Of a stretch of 64,000 bases of DNA, positions 12,419-25,327 are shown one piece after another. The stretch covers positions 32,736,001 through 32,800,000 of the forward strand of contig CM060733.1 of the NCBI GenBank assembly GCA_030704615.1, written 5' to 3'. Each line of letters opens with the position of its first letter. Positions within the stretch are counted from its first letter, which is position 1. The position numbers were made by a program, and so were the translations under genes. This stretch comes from Takakia lepidozioides (lineage: Eukaryota > Streptophyta > Takakiopsida > Takakiales > Takakiaceae). A model generated the notes under the pieces. That model saw only the letters and a program-made list of their open reading frames with translations, ran no database searches and was not told the origin of the DNA.

Positions 12419-14239
12419 GAGTACGGCATGGCCTTCATAATTTCTGTACAATCCACTGTCTCCTCTTTTCCTATTCCGGCCACCATATGTTTGCACGAGG
12501 AGCAGATCTGATTTGGCATTCATGTCGGTTTTATATCCCCTTGCAGCCCATGTTTATCTGCGCATGCAACTGCCCGTCAAACTAACATTCCTCGTATAAG
12601 AATGGAGATTGGGGCCTGGTTCAGGCACTGGGGATGAATGGGACAGTTGGTTGGCTATGCTATGCAGGTGGTTACCTTCCTAGGGCTCTCGTGCCTGGCT
12701 TGCCTGTGGTGAAAATCTTAGAAAGGATATCCCACACATTGGGGGTGGTAATTGCTAGTCCTACTGGTAGGAAGAGATGAGACAAGACCATGAGATACCC
12801 GTAGCAGGTGGTCAATGAATCCGGGATTGCTAGGAGCAGCAGCAGTTATATGTTCCCTTGCTTTTGGGCGTATTATTGTTTTGGACAGTGGTAAATAATG
12901 TGTTTGCAGGGTCTTTTCTATTGGGCCTATTGAGAGAATAGTCAGTAGAGAGGTCACACGAGGAGACGTATAGAGTGAGACTGAGCAAAATGCTTCCCCG
13001 TTTTTCCAGCCCTTTTTCGTTTCCACCTTTTGCTTTCCACCTTTTTCATTGGAAAGCTTATTTTGCCGGCATTGTAATTGAACATAGGGAAAACAGGATG
13101 AAAGCATCTCCAGATGCCTTGTGCAGTCAGGTTTTAAGTGGTTGTTAGAAGTTCACCCCTTAATCAAATGGTCAGGATAACTGTTGTCGTGAAGTGACAA
13201 GGGTTTGCATTAGTGGAACAAGTGTTAGTTCCAAAGTCTGGAAAGCACTCAATATGTGAACACTTTAGGGGGAAAAGGGTGCTGGCTTGATTGCCACCCC
13301 CCACCCCATTAGTGTCAATGGTTGACCTCTGTAACCAAACAGGTCTGCCTGCAATTTTCATCATGCTCTGTGGGTGCAACTTTCATTGGTGGATATTGGT
13401 CCACATAAGTATTTTTTTTCAAGTCTTCAAAGTGATGTGCGTTACATATTGAGCTTGACTGACGATGAGGAGGGATGAAGAGGCTTTTCCTGAACAGACT
13501 ATGCCCTGTTTGTCAGATAGCAACCCATGGCTGATGGTAACAATGATTTACTGGGCAAGTGTTCTTGGTGGGTGGAACTGCACACAGCGAAGTATTGTCA
13601 GTCATTGAAGATAATCGGATCCATCATGCAACATAAATGCACCTTCTGGAATTTGTAGATAGACATGTAATCAGTTTGTGGGTCTGCTCTGCACTTACCA
13701 TTGGTGGAGTGGAGATTCTAGCCTTGATGTTGTCAGAGATCTCTGGTCCAACATGCCCACCGGATCTAGAGGGAGTAGGTCCTCGCAGACAATCCATTTT
13801 GCCTCCAGAATCATGAACATTTCTGATTGGCGTATTTGTGTGTCCACCTAACTACTGTTTTGCTGTGGAGATGGTTGAAAAAAGAAAGCTGTGCGGAACA
13901 AGTTGGATGCTCCTCGAACTTTCCATCAGTTCCCTTAAGCCTCATATCAATATATGAAGCAAGGCTGCTTGTTTGTTTGGTTGGTTGTTTTGTTTTTGTT
14001 TTGTAGCCCAGCCCTGGTGCTTGGTTTAGTTGGAAAGCCCTCGATGAGGAGGGGTGATGAGGCTTGGTCTCATGATTTTTGGACCCACGGTGTGGGATAT
14101 GTTGAATTTCAAGTACTTTTGGTAGTTGGAAATTCGCGAAAAATAGCCAAGTGGGCTTTCATGCGACAAAGATTGGAGCCTCAATGGGAGATATATCAAT
14201 AATGATTGGTACTCAATAAATTCATGAAAAACATAAATT
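12419..14239. other. RAD23 3' flank and intergenic DNA
   Basis: This stretch includes the RAD23 3' UTR. Both strands show only short open frames with no recognisable motif or splice-consistent exon chain. I see no gene, RNA or mobile element in it. Confidence 0.5.
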
Positions 14240-14570
14240 GGGCCTTGACATGGGAGACGCACTTGGATACACATGAGATTGCACTTGGGCTTAGATGACA
14301 CTAGACACTTGGGCCTCTACATGGGAGATGCACTTGGATACATGAATAGAAGATTCCACGATGGGCCACAACATAGGAGATGCACTTGGATACATAGGAA
14401 ATTGCACTTGGTCTTAGATTTCAATTCTTCAAACATGGGCTAACGGGACAGGCTTTAGTAGAGGTCGCATTTGGGCCTCGACATACAAAATGCCTAGGAT
14501 ACATAGAAGTTTTACACTTGGGTCTTACACTTGGGCTTGGATGACATTCGACACTTGGGCCAACGACACA
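14240..14570. repeat. Degenerate tandem repeat
   Basis: The phrase ACTTGGGCCT(C)(G/T)ACATGGGAGA with TGCACTTGGATACAT recurs about four times at irregular spacing of roughly 65-100 bases, with heavy divergence toward the right. It has no open frame. It is old tandem-repeat DNA of unknown origin; 14571-14986 to its right holds nothing recognisable. Confidence 0.6.
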
Positions 14571-14986
14571 TGCTACTCTAGTTTGTATGAAGATTTGTTG
14601 GTCCTGCCTTTAGGCAAAGACTAGGGTATGGTTGCTCCCCACTTGTCACGGAACCAAACCAGCTCTTCACGGGACAAATGTTGTTGGATGATTGTTTCTA
14701 GATGGAATAAATGTTTGGTGTTGGATGAAATATATTTGCTCGTTAGAGTTTGCTGCGTTCGTGTCAAGTCGGAAAAAAACTGTAGGCAGTGTGGGTCATG
14801 GTAGTTACTAACACCAACATATGGGCATTTTATAGAACGAATGACATGTGGGTAGCAATAACAGAGATGATCTTTGAATTCTTTGCATGAAAATAGAGAA
14901 CATTGATTAGGACCGATTCAAGGCTATAGACTCAAATTGCGTAGGTTACATTGATCCGAAATTGACATGACTATAAGACAGACCGG

Positions 14987-16250
14987 TCCCAATATGGATG
15001 TGGCTTGATTTTATTGCAAGCGTGTGAGCTGACAGGTACGGCCCGCGAGGTACAGCCGGGAACCCCCGCTCCGGCAGCCTCGTCGACGAGCTGGACACCC
15101 CATGTCAAATCATCCCCACCCCCTCCAACCCCCGCCCGCTGCCCCCCCCCCTCACTCACCCCCGCCCGGGACCCTGACCCCCGCCCCACCGCTGGCCACG
15201 CGGCGCCCCACACCACCGCCCGATCTCCAGCCACGTGGCGGCACCCCGTTGTGGATCCCCTCACTGGGTTGATCCCCCGTCCAGTGCGGGAGTGACCCCC
15301 CACCCCATCTCCAGCCACGGCGCTCCCCCGAACCGTCAATCCCCTCCCCATCCATCCAGCCTCAATTAAATGGATGATTGGGTCATCCGGCCCTCACACC
15401 ACCCCCCCCCCCCCCCCCCCCCCCCCCGCCATCCTCCCGCGCAGGGATGGATGACGGCCGGATGAAGGCCCCATGACGCGTCCATCACCACGTGCGCTCC
15501 CCCTAGTTGTTCCCCTCCTCCATCCACGGCGCGATCCCCCGAGACGTCGCCGCTCCCCTGACTTGGCTTGATCCCCCCTCCGGACCGGAAGTGATCTCCC
15601 ACCCCAAATTGCCCACCACGTGCTGCTCCCCCGAATCGTCGATCCCCTGCACATCCATCCAACCTAAAAAACAATGGTTGTTTTGTGTCATCCGCCCCTC
15701 ATCCCCCGCCATCCTCCCACGCAGGGGATGGATGACGGACGGATGAAGGGCCGATGACCCTGACAGGCCACGTGCCGCTCCCCCGCCGTCGATCCCCTCT
15801 TCCCATCGACAGCCCGATCCCCCGGATGTACCCCCCCCCCCCCCCCCCCTCGGTTGATCCCCATCCATGCAGTGACTAATCCCCCTCCACCCAACGGGCG
15901 GCACGTGGCGCTCCCCCCGCCGCCGATCCCCTCGTCCCATCCACGGCGCGATCCCCCGAGACGTCGCCGCTCCCCTGACCTGGCTTGATCCCCCCTCCGG
16001 CCCGGAAGTGATCCCCCACCCTAATCGTCCGCCATGTGCTGCTCCCCTGAACCGTCGATCCCTTGCGCATCCATCCAACCTCAAAAACAATGGATGTTTT
16101 GTGTCATCCGCCCTCATCCCCCCGCCATCTCCAGGGCGACGGGACGACGGCCGGATGAAGGCTCGATGACACGTCCACCGCCACGCGGCGCTCCCTCCGC
16201 CGTCGATCCCATCATCCCATCGAATCCGTTCCCCCGCAAGTGGTTGCTTT
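14987..16250 (+). repeat. GC-rich C-tract element, copy A
   Basis: The region begins with TCCCAATATGGATGTGGC and TGCAAGCGTGTGAGCTGACA, then turns abruptly into very GC-rich sequence full of GATCCCCC, ACGTGGCGCTCCCC and CATCCATCCA phrases. Long C tracts lie at about 15403-15427 and 15832-15849. Three imperfect internal units of about 300-420 bp are visible: the phrase CATCCATCCA(A/G)CCT recurs at about 15352, 15655 and 16071, each followed by a GTCATCCGCC phrase. The same start sequence and body occur inverted at 39240-40020 and, more degraded, at 53596. Long open frames here on both strands are a by-product of base composition. The unit immediately precedes the broken gene at 16267, as copy C does, so it may be the leader of one element. 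Confidence 0.7.
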
Positions 16251-16266
16251 TTCTTTTGTGTATTTT

Positions 16267-17615
16267 GACGTCGTGTGCTCGTTGCCGATGGCGAAGACTA
16301 GGTCTAAGGTTGTTCCCCCGGAGGATGGTATGCTGGTTTTTTGGCACAAGCCTAAGAAAGGGGATGAGGTTCCTTTCTGGTATATGCCAACTGAGTGGGA
16401 GGAGATGATAGTGGAGGCAGAGGCAGACCTCAGAGTTCATGATGGCGCGAAACAAAGGAATCCCTATAAGTACAAGTTTTGTGGGCGGCCCATGAAGGAT
16501 AAGGTTAGGTTGAATAGGCATGTCATTGATGGGGAGGGTTATCTTTGGTTGAACATAGTGGATGGTTGGGACGAGGTTGAGTTGCCACTAAAACCTGGCC
16601 CGTTGCCGAGTTCCCGAAGCAGGTTACTCATTTTGTGGAGAGGTTGAGAGGGTGTACAAACCCCGAAGCGCGACGCGTACCAGGAGACGACGTGTCCCTT
16701 ACTGATCGGCAGCAGCAGCCCAAAGGGGCGAGAAAACAGAAGCCTGATGCGCCTGCACCTTCACAAGTGGCTGCCCTGCAAAGAGGAGTAGCTGTAGTGG
16801 GTCCGAAACCAATTTTGAACGCACCAAATCAAAGAAGGGGGCAAAAAAGGTTAAGATTGTTACTGGTTTACCCTCCGCCCGTGAGAGACAAGTCAAAGTG
16901 CAGCCTGAACTCGCTGTCACTTGGAGTAGAAAGCCAAAGAAAAAGTATCCCTATAGCCGTGAGCAGCCAGCAGCACAAATGGGGGGGAGTGAACATGGGG
17001 GGGATCGGTCTCAAAGTCAGGGGGGCTAGTCCGGAAAAGAGCAAAGACACGCACATGTGGGGGAGTAGAATACTCATGAGGTCGAGGGGGAGCAGACTAC
17101 TCATCAGGACGAGGGGGAGCAGTCTGCCAGCCCAGGGCCTCCTGCAGGGGATGGGGCCATGGACGTCGACGACAACACACCGCACCTGATCACTCCTCCT
17201 GGAACATTTATACTCCTGCAACATGGACTTCTCCCTTCCAATTTCGCTGACCAGAATGATGAAAGAAGCTGGGATGCATTTCTGAATTTCGCATGGAGTG
17301 GAGGGTTTGCAATGTGAGTGGAGAGGGCTGAACGCCGCTGGAGAAGATGGCTTCTACAAGAATAGGTTTGCTTCACCCCCCAATCTCATTTTCAGTTTAT
17401 GGCCATCTGCTCCTCCCAATATTTTCCTAGAATTCCCCCGGTTTGTAAATGTTGATTCTGTTTTGCATTTTTGCCTGCAGATTAATGCTTCCACGGGAGA
17501 AATTGAGGTTGTGCGGGCATGGAGCACTTACAAAGACGGCATTCCCTCCATTGGCCTGGAGTTGCAAGATTTTGAGAGCTACCTTGTGGGAAAGAAGAGT
17601 ACTCCATTCGTAACA
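16267..17615 (+). pseudogene. Broken gene of unrecognised family (after copy A)
   Basis: The frame opens with MAKTRSKVVPPEDGMLVFWH, continues to about 16600, then needs frame changes. Three parts match the gene after copy C. First is a zinc-finger-like segment (IVEAEADLRV, then KFCGRPMKDKVRLNRH), where the first Cys of the pair present in copy C is replaced. Second is a module with MDVDDN, PGTFILLQHGLLPSNF and WDAFLNFAWSGGFAM, ending at 17308 by a stop or a donor-like GTGAGT. Third, after an acceptor-like CTGCAG at 17475-17480, is a segment reading GEIEVVRAWSTYKDG, LELQDFESYLVGKK. At about 17623 the reading passes straight into chromovirus sequence, so the gene's 3' part is lost. I do not recognise the function. 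It could be transposon-encoded or a host gene carried by the GC-rich element. Confidence 0.5.
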
Positions 17616-17623
17616 CCCTCATG

Positions 17624-20600
17624 TTCCATCAGCCGCTTGGTGGAAGCGATGGTCGCCAAGACTTGCAAGGTAGGCAACTACTCTTGTGAGTTGTATCAGG
17701 AAACTGGTGCCCTGCGTAAAGGGAGTTAGTTATTGTTCGTGAGTGGGATAATTTCCGGAACTAACGTGTCGTTGTTGGTGGACACAGGAACGTCGCACTC
17801 CTTCATGACACCGGCAACGGCACGGAAGCTGGGACTCCCGACAAGTGATGTGGGGGCCTCTATTGAGGTGCGTTGAGAACCACAATTGGCGACGAGGTTG
17901 GCGTTCGATGTTCCTCTTCAGCTCGGGAGTTGGAAGGGACGTGAGAACTTTACCATTTGCGAGATCGATGGAGTGGATCTCAATTTGGGGATGACATTTT
18001 TGAGCAGATCCGGAGTGGTCATAGATGGCAGCAAGAGAGTAGTCACACTACCGTGTGGGAATGGTGGCGAAGTTTTACGGGTGTCGGAAATGCCCAACCC
18101 CGTGGGAGGGCGAATAAACCTGCTATCAGCAAGGGAGTGGGCCGTGGAGGAGTTACACAAGCCCCAATTTTTGCTTTACGTAAGACAAGTGAAGGGAGAA
18201 GGCGATGGGGAGCCGAGCCCAGATTGGATCAAGGGGATTTTGGAGAAATACCAGGATGTGATGCCGGAGGATTTACCAAGCGGGTTGCCACCGCGAAGAG
18301 GAGTTGACCACAAGATTGAGGTGATACTGGGATCGGAGCCGCCTGCCAAGGCGCCCTACCGGTTGAGCCACAGAGAGTTGGTCGAGCTGAAGGCTCAGCT
18401 CAAGGATCTAATGTCAAAGGGGTATATCCGGCCGAGTAAGTCATCTTACGGAGCCCCGGTGCTATTCGCAGACGAGAAGAATGAGACGCTGCGGATGTGT
18501 GTCGATTACAGGGCCCTGAATAAGGTGACTATCATAACCGGTACCATTTTCCAAAGATCGACGACCTCTTCGATCGGTTGGCAGGAGCGAAGTATTTCAG
18601 CCGGATCAATTTGCGCTCCGGGTACCATCAGATCCGAGTGGCGGAAGGAGATGAGGAGAAGACCGCATGCAGGACAAGATATGGTTCGCATGAGTTCTTG
18701 GTGATGCATTTTGGGCTCACCAACGCACCCGCGACCTTTAGCACGCTAATGAACAGCCTTTTGCAGGAGTGGTTGGATGACTTTGTGATCGTATACATCG
18801 ACGACATATTGGTGTACTCGAAAACAAGGAAGAGCACATGGAGCACCTCAAAAGGGTGTTCCAGAAATTGCGGGAAGGGAAGCTGTAAGCCAAAGCTTCA
18901 AAATGCGAATTTGGGGTCACAAAAGTGGAGTTCCTGGGGCATGTGATTACACAGGATGATATCAAAATGGATGACAGAAAGGTGAGGGCGATCTTGGACT
19001 GGGAGCCTCCGACTTCGGTCCCGGGTTTGCGATCCTTCCTAGGACTCGCCTCTTATTACCGGAAGTATGTGAGAAATTTCGCCAAGATCGCGAAGCCGCT
19101 GTCAGACCTTCTGTGTAAATCCAAAGTCTGGGTATGGAACACCTTTTGTGGCCAAGCTTTTGCCAAGTTGAAGCAGCGGATCACGGAAGCTCCAGTCCTC
19201 AAAATCCCAGAGTTCGACCGTCCATTTGAGATTCATACGGATGCGTCGAACTTCGCAATAGGGGATGTACTCATGCAGGATGGACGTCTAGTGGCTTACG
19301 AAAGTAAGAAACTGAATGAAGTGGAGCGACGGTGGCCTATGCATGAGAAGGAAATGAAGGCGGTGGTGCATTGCCTTGAGCTTTGGCGCCACTATGTTGG
19401 TTCCAACCCGGTGAAGGTGTTCACCGACAATGTCACGGTGAAGTATTTTGCCACACAGCCTAAGTTGTCCCCAAAACAACTTAGGTGGCAAGATACTTTG
19501 GCGGTGTTCGACGTGGATATCCAGTACAAACCGGGACGGGACAATGTGGTGGCTGATGCTTTAAGTAGAAAGCAGCAGCTCATGTTGGTGTACAAGGGCG
19601 AGACGGCGCTCCAAAGGAAGATCCAGAAGGCTTACCGGAAGGATGAGATGGCGAAGTCCGTGATACGGGACTTGAGGATGGGGGTTAAATCACAGTTCCA
19701 CTTGCAAAATGGACTGCTCCGGTATAAGCAAAAACGTCTCTACGTGCCGAAGGGAGGGATCAGAGATAGTCTCTTGAGAGAATACCATGATGGCCCGCTT
19801 GCGAGCCACGGCGGAGCCAAGCGCACCGCGACACTCTTGAAGAAAGAGAAGTATTTCTGACCCAAACTGAGGAGGAGGCCGAGGAGTATGTCAAGACATG
19901 CACCACATGCCAACAAAACCAGAGCGAGTACAAAAAGCAAGTGGGGCTGTTACAACCCTTGCCGATTCCAGAGGGGTCTTGGGGAAGTGTCTCGATGGAT
20001 TTCATGACTGCTAAGCCGCTGTCAAATGATTCGATGCGATCATGGTGGTGGTGGATAGGTTCAGTAAAATGGGTCATTTCATCCCACCAAAGAGACGGCA
20101 ACGGCGCAGGAGACGGGGCGACTTACTTTCGTCCACGTCGTCAAGCATCATGGACTCCCGAAGGATATTGTCTGGGACCGCAATCCAAAGTTTACGAGTA
20201 AATTTTGGAAGGCACTTTAGAAGAAGATGGGGACGAGATCAGAGATGAGCACTGCCTTCCGACCTACGACCGACGGCCAAACGGAAAGAGTAAATTCTGT
20301 GGTGAAGCAGATCTTGCGGAATTACGTGTCGGCAGACCAATCAGACTGGGTGGAGCACTTGGACGCGGCAAAGTTCTGTTATAATAACACAAAACACTCC
20401 GCAACGGGAGTTTCCCCTTTCGTATTGGTCTATGGAAAGGCACCTCTGGTGCCGACAAGTTGGGCCGCCTAGGACGTTGAGGAACCGGCAGCAGCGGCGG
20501 TACTGGAAGAACGCGAGCGTTTATTGAAGCTCGCAAAGTACAACATTGCCAAAGCTAGGAAACGGTATGAACGACAGGCAAATCGGAAGTGGAGGGAAGT

Positions 20601-21206
20601 TAAGTTGAGACAGACATGGAGGTCTGGTTGAACATCAAGAATTTCCGACTACCTCCGGAAGTGAGTCCGAAGTTCGTACCTCCGTATGCGGGACCCTTTC
20701 GCATCCGGAAGGTTATGAATGAGGACGTATGTTGGAGCTGCCGGCAAACAGCAAGGTGTACCCGGTTTTCCACGTCTCCCTTTTGAAGCCTTACTTCAAA
20801 GATGAAGCGCGTCCGAATCGGCATCAAGTGTTGCTTCCGCCACCTGCGCTGTTGGATCATGAAGAGGTACAGCGCATGATCCAAGAGACCTTTCAGATCA
20901 TAGACAAACTTGAAACTGGAAATGGAGCAGAAGTGGAATTAGATGACCTAGATGTTCCCGGTGACACGAACATCCCACCAGAAGCCCATGACCCGGTTGC
21001 GGGTGGGGACTCTTACACTGATGAAGTACGAGGTGGAGGCAGTGCTTAAGTCGAGGAGGTTCAAGAATCGAGAAACGGAATATCTTGTGAAATGGAAGGG
21101 CTATCATCATGTGGAGGTATCTTGGGTGCGTGCCTCAGAAATGGGAAACGCATCCGAGGCGGTTGCAGCTTTCGAAGGGCGACCTCAAAAGCGGAAGAAA
21201 CGTTGA
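17624..21206 (+). pseudogene. pol: Chromovirus gag-pol remnant: PR-RT-RNaseH-IN-chromodomain
   Basis: In order: gag tail (SISRLVEAMVAKTCKVG); aspartic protease with LVDTGTSHSF near 17785; reverse transcriptase with [10 protein letters not shown] near 18500 and the catalytic YIDD near 18795; RNase H (IHTDASNFAIG near 19240, FTDN near 19420, ADALSRK near 19555); integrase zinc finger (H, H, then CTTC near 19900); integrase core (MDFM; VVVDRF; DRNPKF; PTTDGQTERVN near 20270); and a C-terminal chromodomain (EAVLKSRRF, EYLVKWKGYH, VSWVRASEM) at about 21020-21206. The order RT-RH-IN plus chromodomain marks a chromovirus of the Ty3/gypsy group. A stop near 17876 and frameshifts near 18535, 18830, 19858, 20140 and 20470 mean it cannot make an intact polyprotein. 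Confidence 0.9.
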
Positions 21207-22110
21207 TGGGGACATCGACCTCGGATCGTGGGGGAGGAAATGCATGCTTAGCCCGGCTTAGCTAGCTCAGGAATCCGATTGCAAAAACTTGTATTGTACA
21301 AATTTTGTTATAAATGAAATGGTTTCCAAATGTTGTGCGTCCTATTTTATTTGGAATGGTGATGCATGGTATGGTTGGCTAGTGTGTAGAATGCATGCTA
21401 GCTTACAAAAGTGGGAGAGGTAAATTGGATTAATCGTGTATTTGCGTAGTGCCGAAATCGGGTGATTCCCATCCAAGGGGCAATGAAACTTGCGCCTTCC
21501 TTGGGAGTTCACGTGCTAGTGCGCACCTGGCGCGTGCACGTACTATAACTGCACTACCGAGGGGGTTGCCTTGTAGTGCGGGCTAACGCGGAAGCTACGT
21601 GCTTCCGTTCACGTACTATAATCGTGTAGCCTCGGGACGAATTCGTAGTGCGGCTTCGGCGTGTTTCCGTACCTTAGGCCAACATTCCAAGGCAGACCCA
21701 ATTGTAGTGATTGGGCGCATGGTTAGTTCAAGGTTATCTTCCTAGTCAAAAAGGGTTCAAGGTGAACCTTTGCTCAAGGTGATGCTAAAAGCGGCATCAT
21801 GAGCGGTCGCAAGCAATGTTGTTGCAGTAAGGCCATTCGATCCTCGTGGAGGATCGTTCCTTGGCCTTGGAGTAGGCCAAGAAGAGTGCACTGGGAGGAG
21901 CTTGAGAGGCTCCACCCTTGGCCGGGACTTGGAGGAAGTCGGCCGAATTAGCTAGTGGAGAGTAGAGTCAAATGTGGAGTTTGGTTCTTTGCTATGGGAC
22001 GCCATGGTGCGGAAACAAACTCCTTGATGTGGGACACCACAACTTGGATGTTCGTTTCTACAAAATGGACAAGTCGATGAGGACATCGACTCCCTATTGG
22101 TAGGGGTGTG

Positions 22111-22637
22111 TGTCGCGGCCCTTTGCCTGGAGGACAGGGGGTCAGGACGCAGAGGGGCTGCCCCTGTGGTGGGGGCGGTGGCAGCAATAGGTACGGGGGG
22201 CTGAAGCACCCTTGAGTGCCTTGGGCACTCAAGGAGGCGGAGGCGCTCACTAGGTGGAGCCCCGCACACCGGGTTGCGGTGGGGGTGGCTCCACAAGGGG
22301 TGGTGGTAGCTTAGTGGGACTTAGTGGGGATGGCATAGGACTCACCATGGGGCGGAGACCTTATGGTGGGAGTCGTGGGGAGTCTTGGGACCCATCACGG
22401 TCCAATGGGGCCATGGTGGGTGGGCCAAGACTCACCACGACTCATCACCGGGAGTCGGGGGTCTTCGTGGTGGTTCGCCATAAAATGGTAGGGTTATTTG
22501 TGAAACCCCCACGGACAGTCACAGAAGTATATATAGGGAGTAGTAACCCCGAGAACGGTGCAAGCCCGTTGGTGACCAAAAACTAGTGAGTAAGCGAGCG
22601 AGCCGGAAAGCGACCAAGGAGTGGGAGCTATTCCAGA
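22111..22637 (+). mobile_element. LTR segment of chromovirus family (L1)
   Basis: It starts TGTCGCGGCCC and matches 60174-60693 and 61377-61826 closely. A TATA box (TATATATA, 22528-22535) fits the U3/R promoter of an LTR and is at the same place in all three copies. The match ends at 22637, within GAGCTATTCCAGA, and the very next bases are PPR-repeat sequence. Confidence 0.8.
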
Positions 22638-25327
22638 ACAGCAGGGACGTGGGATGGAGGCTTTGGAGACCTATGAGCAAATGATGGGGGAAGGGGTCCA
22701 GCCCGGCCACATTATGTTTGTATGCATTGCAGGCCTGGCAGCCCTGGAGAAGGGCAAAGAGGTGCATGGGGATATCATCAAAGCTGGATTGTACCTAATG
22801 TCATTCGAAACACTGCCCTGGCAGTTCTATGGTGACACCTTAAGAGCTAGAATTGTACCAAATGTCATTTTGAACAATACCCTGGTGGACATGTATGCAA
22901 AATGTGGGTGCATCGAGGATGCAAAGGGAATGTTCAACACTATAGCTGAACAAAATGTGGTGTCGTGGAGTGCGATGCTTGCAGGGTATGCAAAGCGGGG
23001 ACATGGGATGGAGGCTTTGGAGACCTATGAGCAACTGATGGGGGAAGGGTCCAGCCCGGCCACATCATGTTTGTAAGCATTGTAGGCCTGGCAGCCCTGG
23101 AGAAGGGCAAAGAGGTGCATTTGGATATCATCAAAGCTGGAATTGTACTGCCCTGGCAGCTCTCGAAAAGGGGAAGGAGGTCCATGGTGACACCTTCAGA
23201 GCTGGAATTGTACCAATTGTCATTTTGAACAATACCCTAGTGGATATGTAGGCAAAATGTGGGTGCATCGGGGATGCAAAGGGAGTTCAACACTATGGCT
23301 GAACGAGATGTGGTGTCGTGGAGTGCGATGCTTGCAGGGTATGCACGGCAGGGACGTGGGATGGAGGCTTTGGAGACCTATGAGCAAATGATAGGGGAAG
23401 AGGTCCAGCCCAGCCACATCATGTTTGTATGCATTGTAGGCCTGGCAGCCCTGGAGAATGATAAAGAGGTGCATGGGGATATCATCAAAGCTGGAATTGT
23501 ACCTAATGTCATTCCATACACTGCCCTGGCAGCTTTGGAAAAGGGGAAGGAGGTCCGTGGTGACATCTTCAGAGCTGGAATTGTACCAAATGTCATTTTG
23601 AACAATACCCTAGTGGACATGTATGCAAAATGTGGGTGCATCGGGGATGCAAAGGGAGTGTTCAACACTATGGCTAAACGAGATGTGGTGTCGTGGAGTG
23701 CGATGCTTGCAGGGTATGCACAACAGAGACGTGGGATGGAGGCTTTGGAGACCTATGAGCAACTGAAGGGGGAAGGGGTCCAGCCCGGCCACATCATGTT
23801 TGTATGCATTGCAAGCCTGGCAGCCCTGGAGAAGGGCAAAGAGGTGCATTTGGATATCATCAAAGCTGGAATTGTACCTAATGTTATTTGAAACACTGCC
23901 CTAGCAGCTCTCGAAAAGGGGAAGGAGGTCCATGGTGACACCTTCAGAGCTGGAATTGTACCAATTGTCATTTTGAACAATACCCTAGTGGATATGTATG
24001 CAAAATGTGGGTGCATCGGGGATGCAAAGGGAGTGTTCAACACACTATGGCTGAACGAGATGTGGTGTCGTGGAGTGCGATGCTTGCAGGGTATGCACAG
24101 CAGGGACGTGGGATGGAGGCTTTCGAGACCTATGAGCAAATGATGGGGGAAGGGGTTCAGCCCGGCCACATCATGTTTGTATGCATTGCAGGCCTGGCAG
24201 CCGTGGAGAAGGGCAAATAGGTGCATGGGGATATCATCAAAGCTGGAATTGTACCTAATGTCATTCAAAACACTGCCCTGGCAGCTCTGGAAAAGGGGAA
24301 GGAGGTCCATGGTGACACCTTTAGAGCTGGAATTGTACCAAATGTCATTTTGAACAATACCCTAGTGGACATGTATGCAAAATGTGGGTGCATCGGGGAT
24401 GCAAAGGGAGTGTTCAACACTATGGCTGAACGAGATGTGGTGTCATGGAGTGCGATGCTTGCAGGGTATGCACAGCAAGGACGTAGGATGGAGGCTTTGG
24501 AGACCTATGAGCAAATGATGGGGGGAGGGGTTCAGCCCGGCCACATCATGTTTGTATGCATTGCAGGCCTGGCAACCCTGGAGAAGGGCACAGAGGTGCA
24601 TGGGGATATCATCAAAGCTGGAATTGTACCTAATGTCATTCGAAACACTGCCCTGGCAGCTCTGGAAAAGGGGAAGGAGGTCCATGGTGACACCTTTAGA
24701 GCTGGAATTGTACCAAATGTCATTTTGAACAATACCCTAATGGACATGTATGCAAAATGCGGGTGCATTGAGGATGCAAAGGGAATGTTCAACACTATGG
24801 CTGAACGAGATGTGGTGTCGTGGGAGTGCGATGCTTGCAGGGTATGCAACACGGCACGGGACGTGGGATGGAGGCTTTGGAGACTATGAGCAAATGAGGG
24901 GAAGAGGTCCATCCCAGCCACATCATGTTTGTATGCATTGTAGGCCTGGCAGCCCTGGAGAAGGATAGAGTGCATGGGGATATCATCAAAGCTGGAATTG
25001 TACCTAATGTCATTCCATACACTGCCCTGGCAGCTTTGGAAAAGGGGAAGGAGGTCCGTGGTGACATCTTCAGAGCTGGAATTGTACCAAATGTCATTTT
25101 GAACAATACCCTAGTGGACATGTATGCAAAATGTGGTGCATCGGGGATGCAAAGGGAGTGTTTCAACACTATGGCTAAACGAGATGTGGTGTCGTGGAGT
25201 GCGATGCTTGCAGGTATGCACAACAGGGACGTGGGATGGAGGCTTTGAGAGACCTATGAGCAAATGATGGGGGAAGGGGTTCAGCCCGGCCACATCATGT
25301 TTGTGTGCATTGCAGGCCTGGCAGCCC
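22638..25327 (+). repeat. PPR-derived tandem array 1 (about 7 units)
   Basis: Seven repeat anchors (the codons for DMYAKCG) lie at 22888, 23243, 23616, 23991, 24368, 24743 and 25117, a spacing of 355-377 bp. One full unit encodes about 125 residues: LVDMYAKCGC, RDVVSWSAMLAGYA, MEALETYEQMM, PGHIMFVCIAGLAALEKGKE, then two near-identical copies of KEVHGD..AGIVPNVI. It is therefore a PLS-type pentatricopeptide segment with a short internal duplication. Units are nearly identical at the DNA level, which PPR genes are not. Stops and frameshifts break every possible long protein, many of them at C or G runs. Unit types follow the order seen in array 2. Functional PPR proteins bind organelle RNA; this array is more like a satellite made from one. 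Confidence 0.85.

Larger units (their letters stand above)
17624..22637 (+). mobile_element. 5'-truncated Ty3/gypsy chromovirus, element 1
   Basis: Homology with element 2 (60174-64000) begins sharply at TTCCATCAGCCGC (17624; its match starts at about 62484), so the 5' LTR and most of gag are missing. The pol region runs to 21206. A polypurine-like tract (GGGGGAGGAAA, 21230-21240) follows. From 21241 to 22110 no coding capacity is seen; this may be 3' untranslated or LTR sequence. At 22111-22637 lies sequence matching the 5' LTR of element 2. The element ends where PPR repeats start. Confidence 0.85.

Noticed and set aside
13954-14202. 82-codon frame with a hydrophobic start
   Set aside because: It begins in TTG/TTT-rich simple sequence and runs into a degenerate tandem repeat; no motif or neighbouring exon supports it.
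15152-16117. Long open frames up to 204 codons on the - strand in the GC-rich region
   Set aside because: Very high GC removes stop codons; the translations are Gly/Arg-rich low-complexity and cross the C tracts. Likewise at 39220-40060 and 53590-53941.
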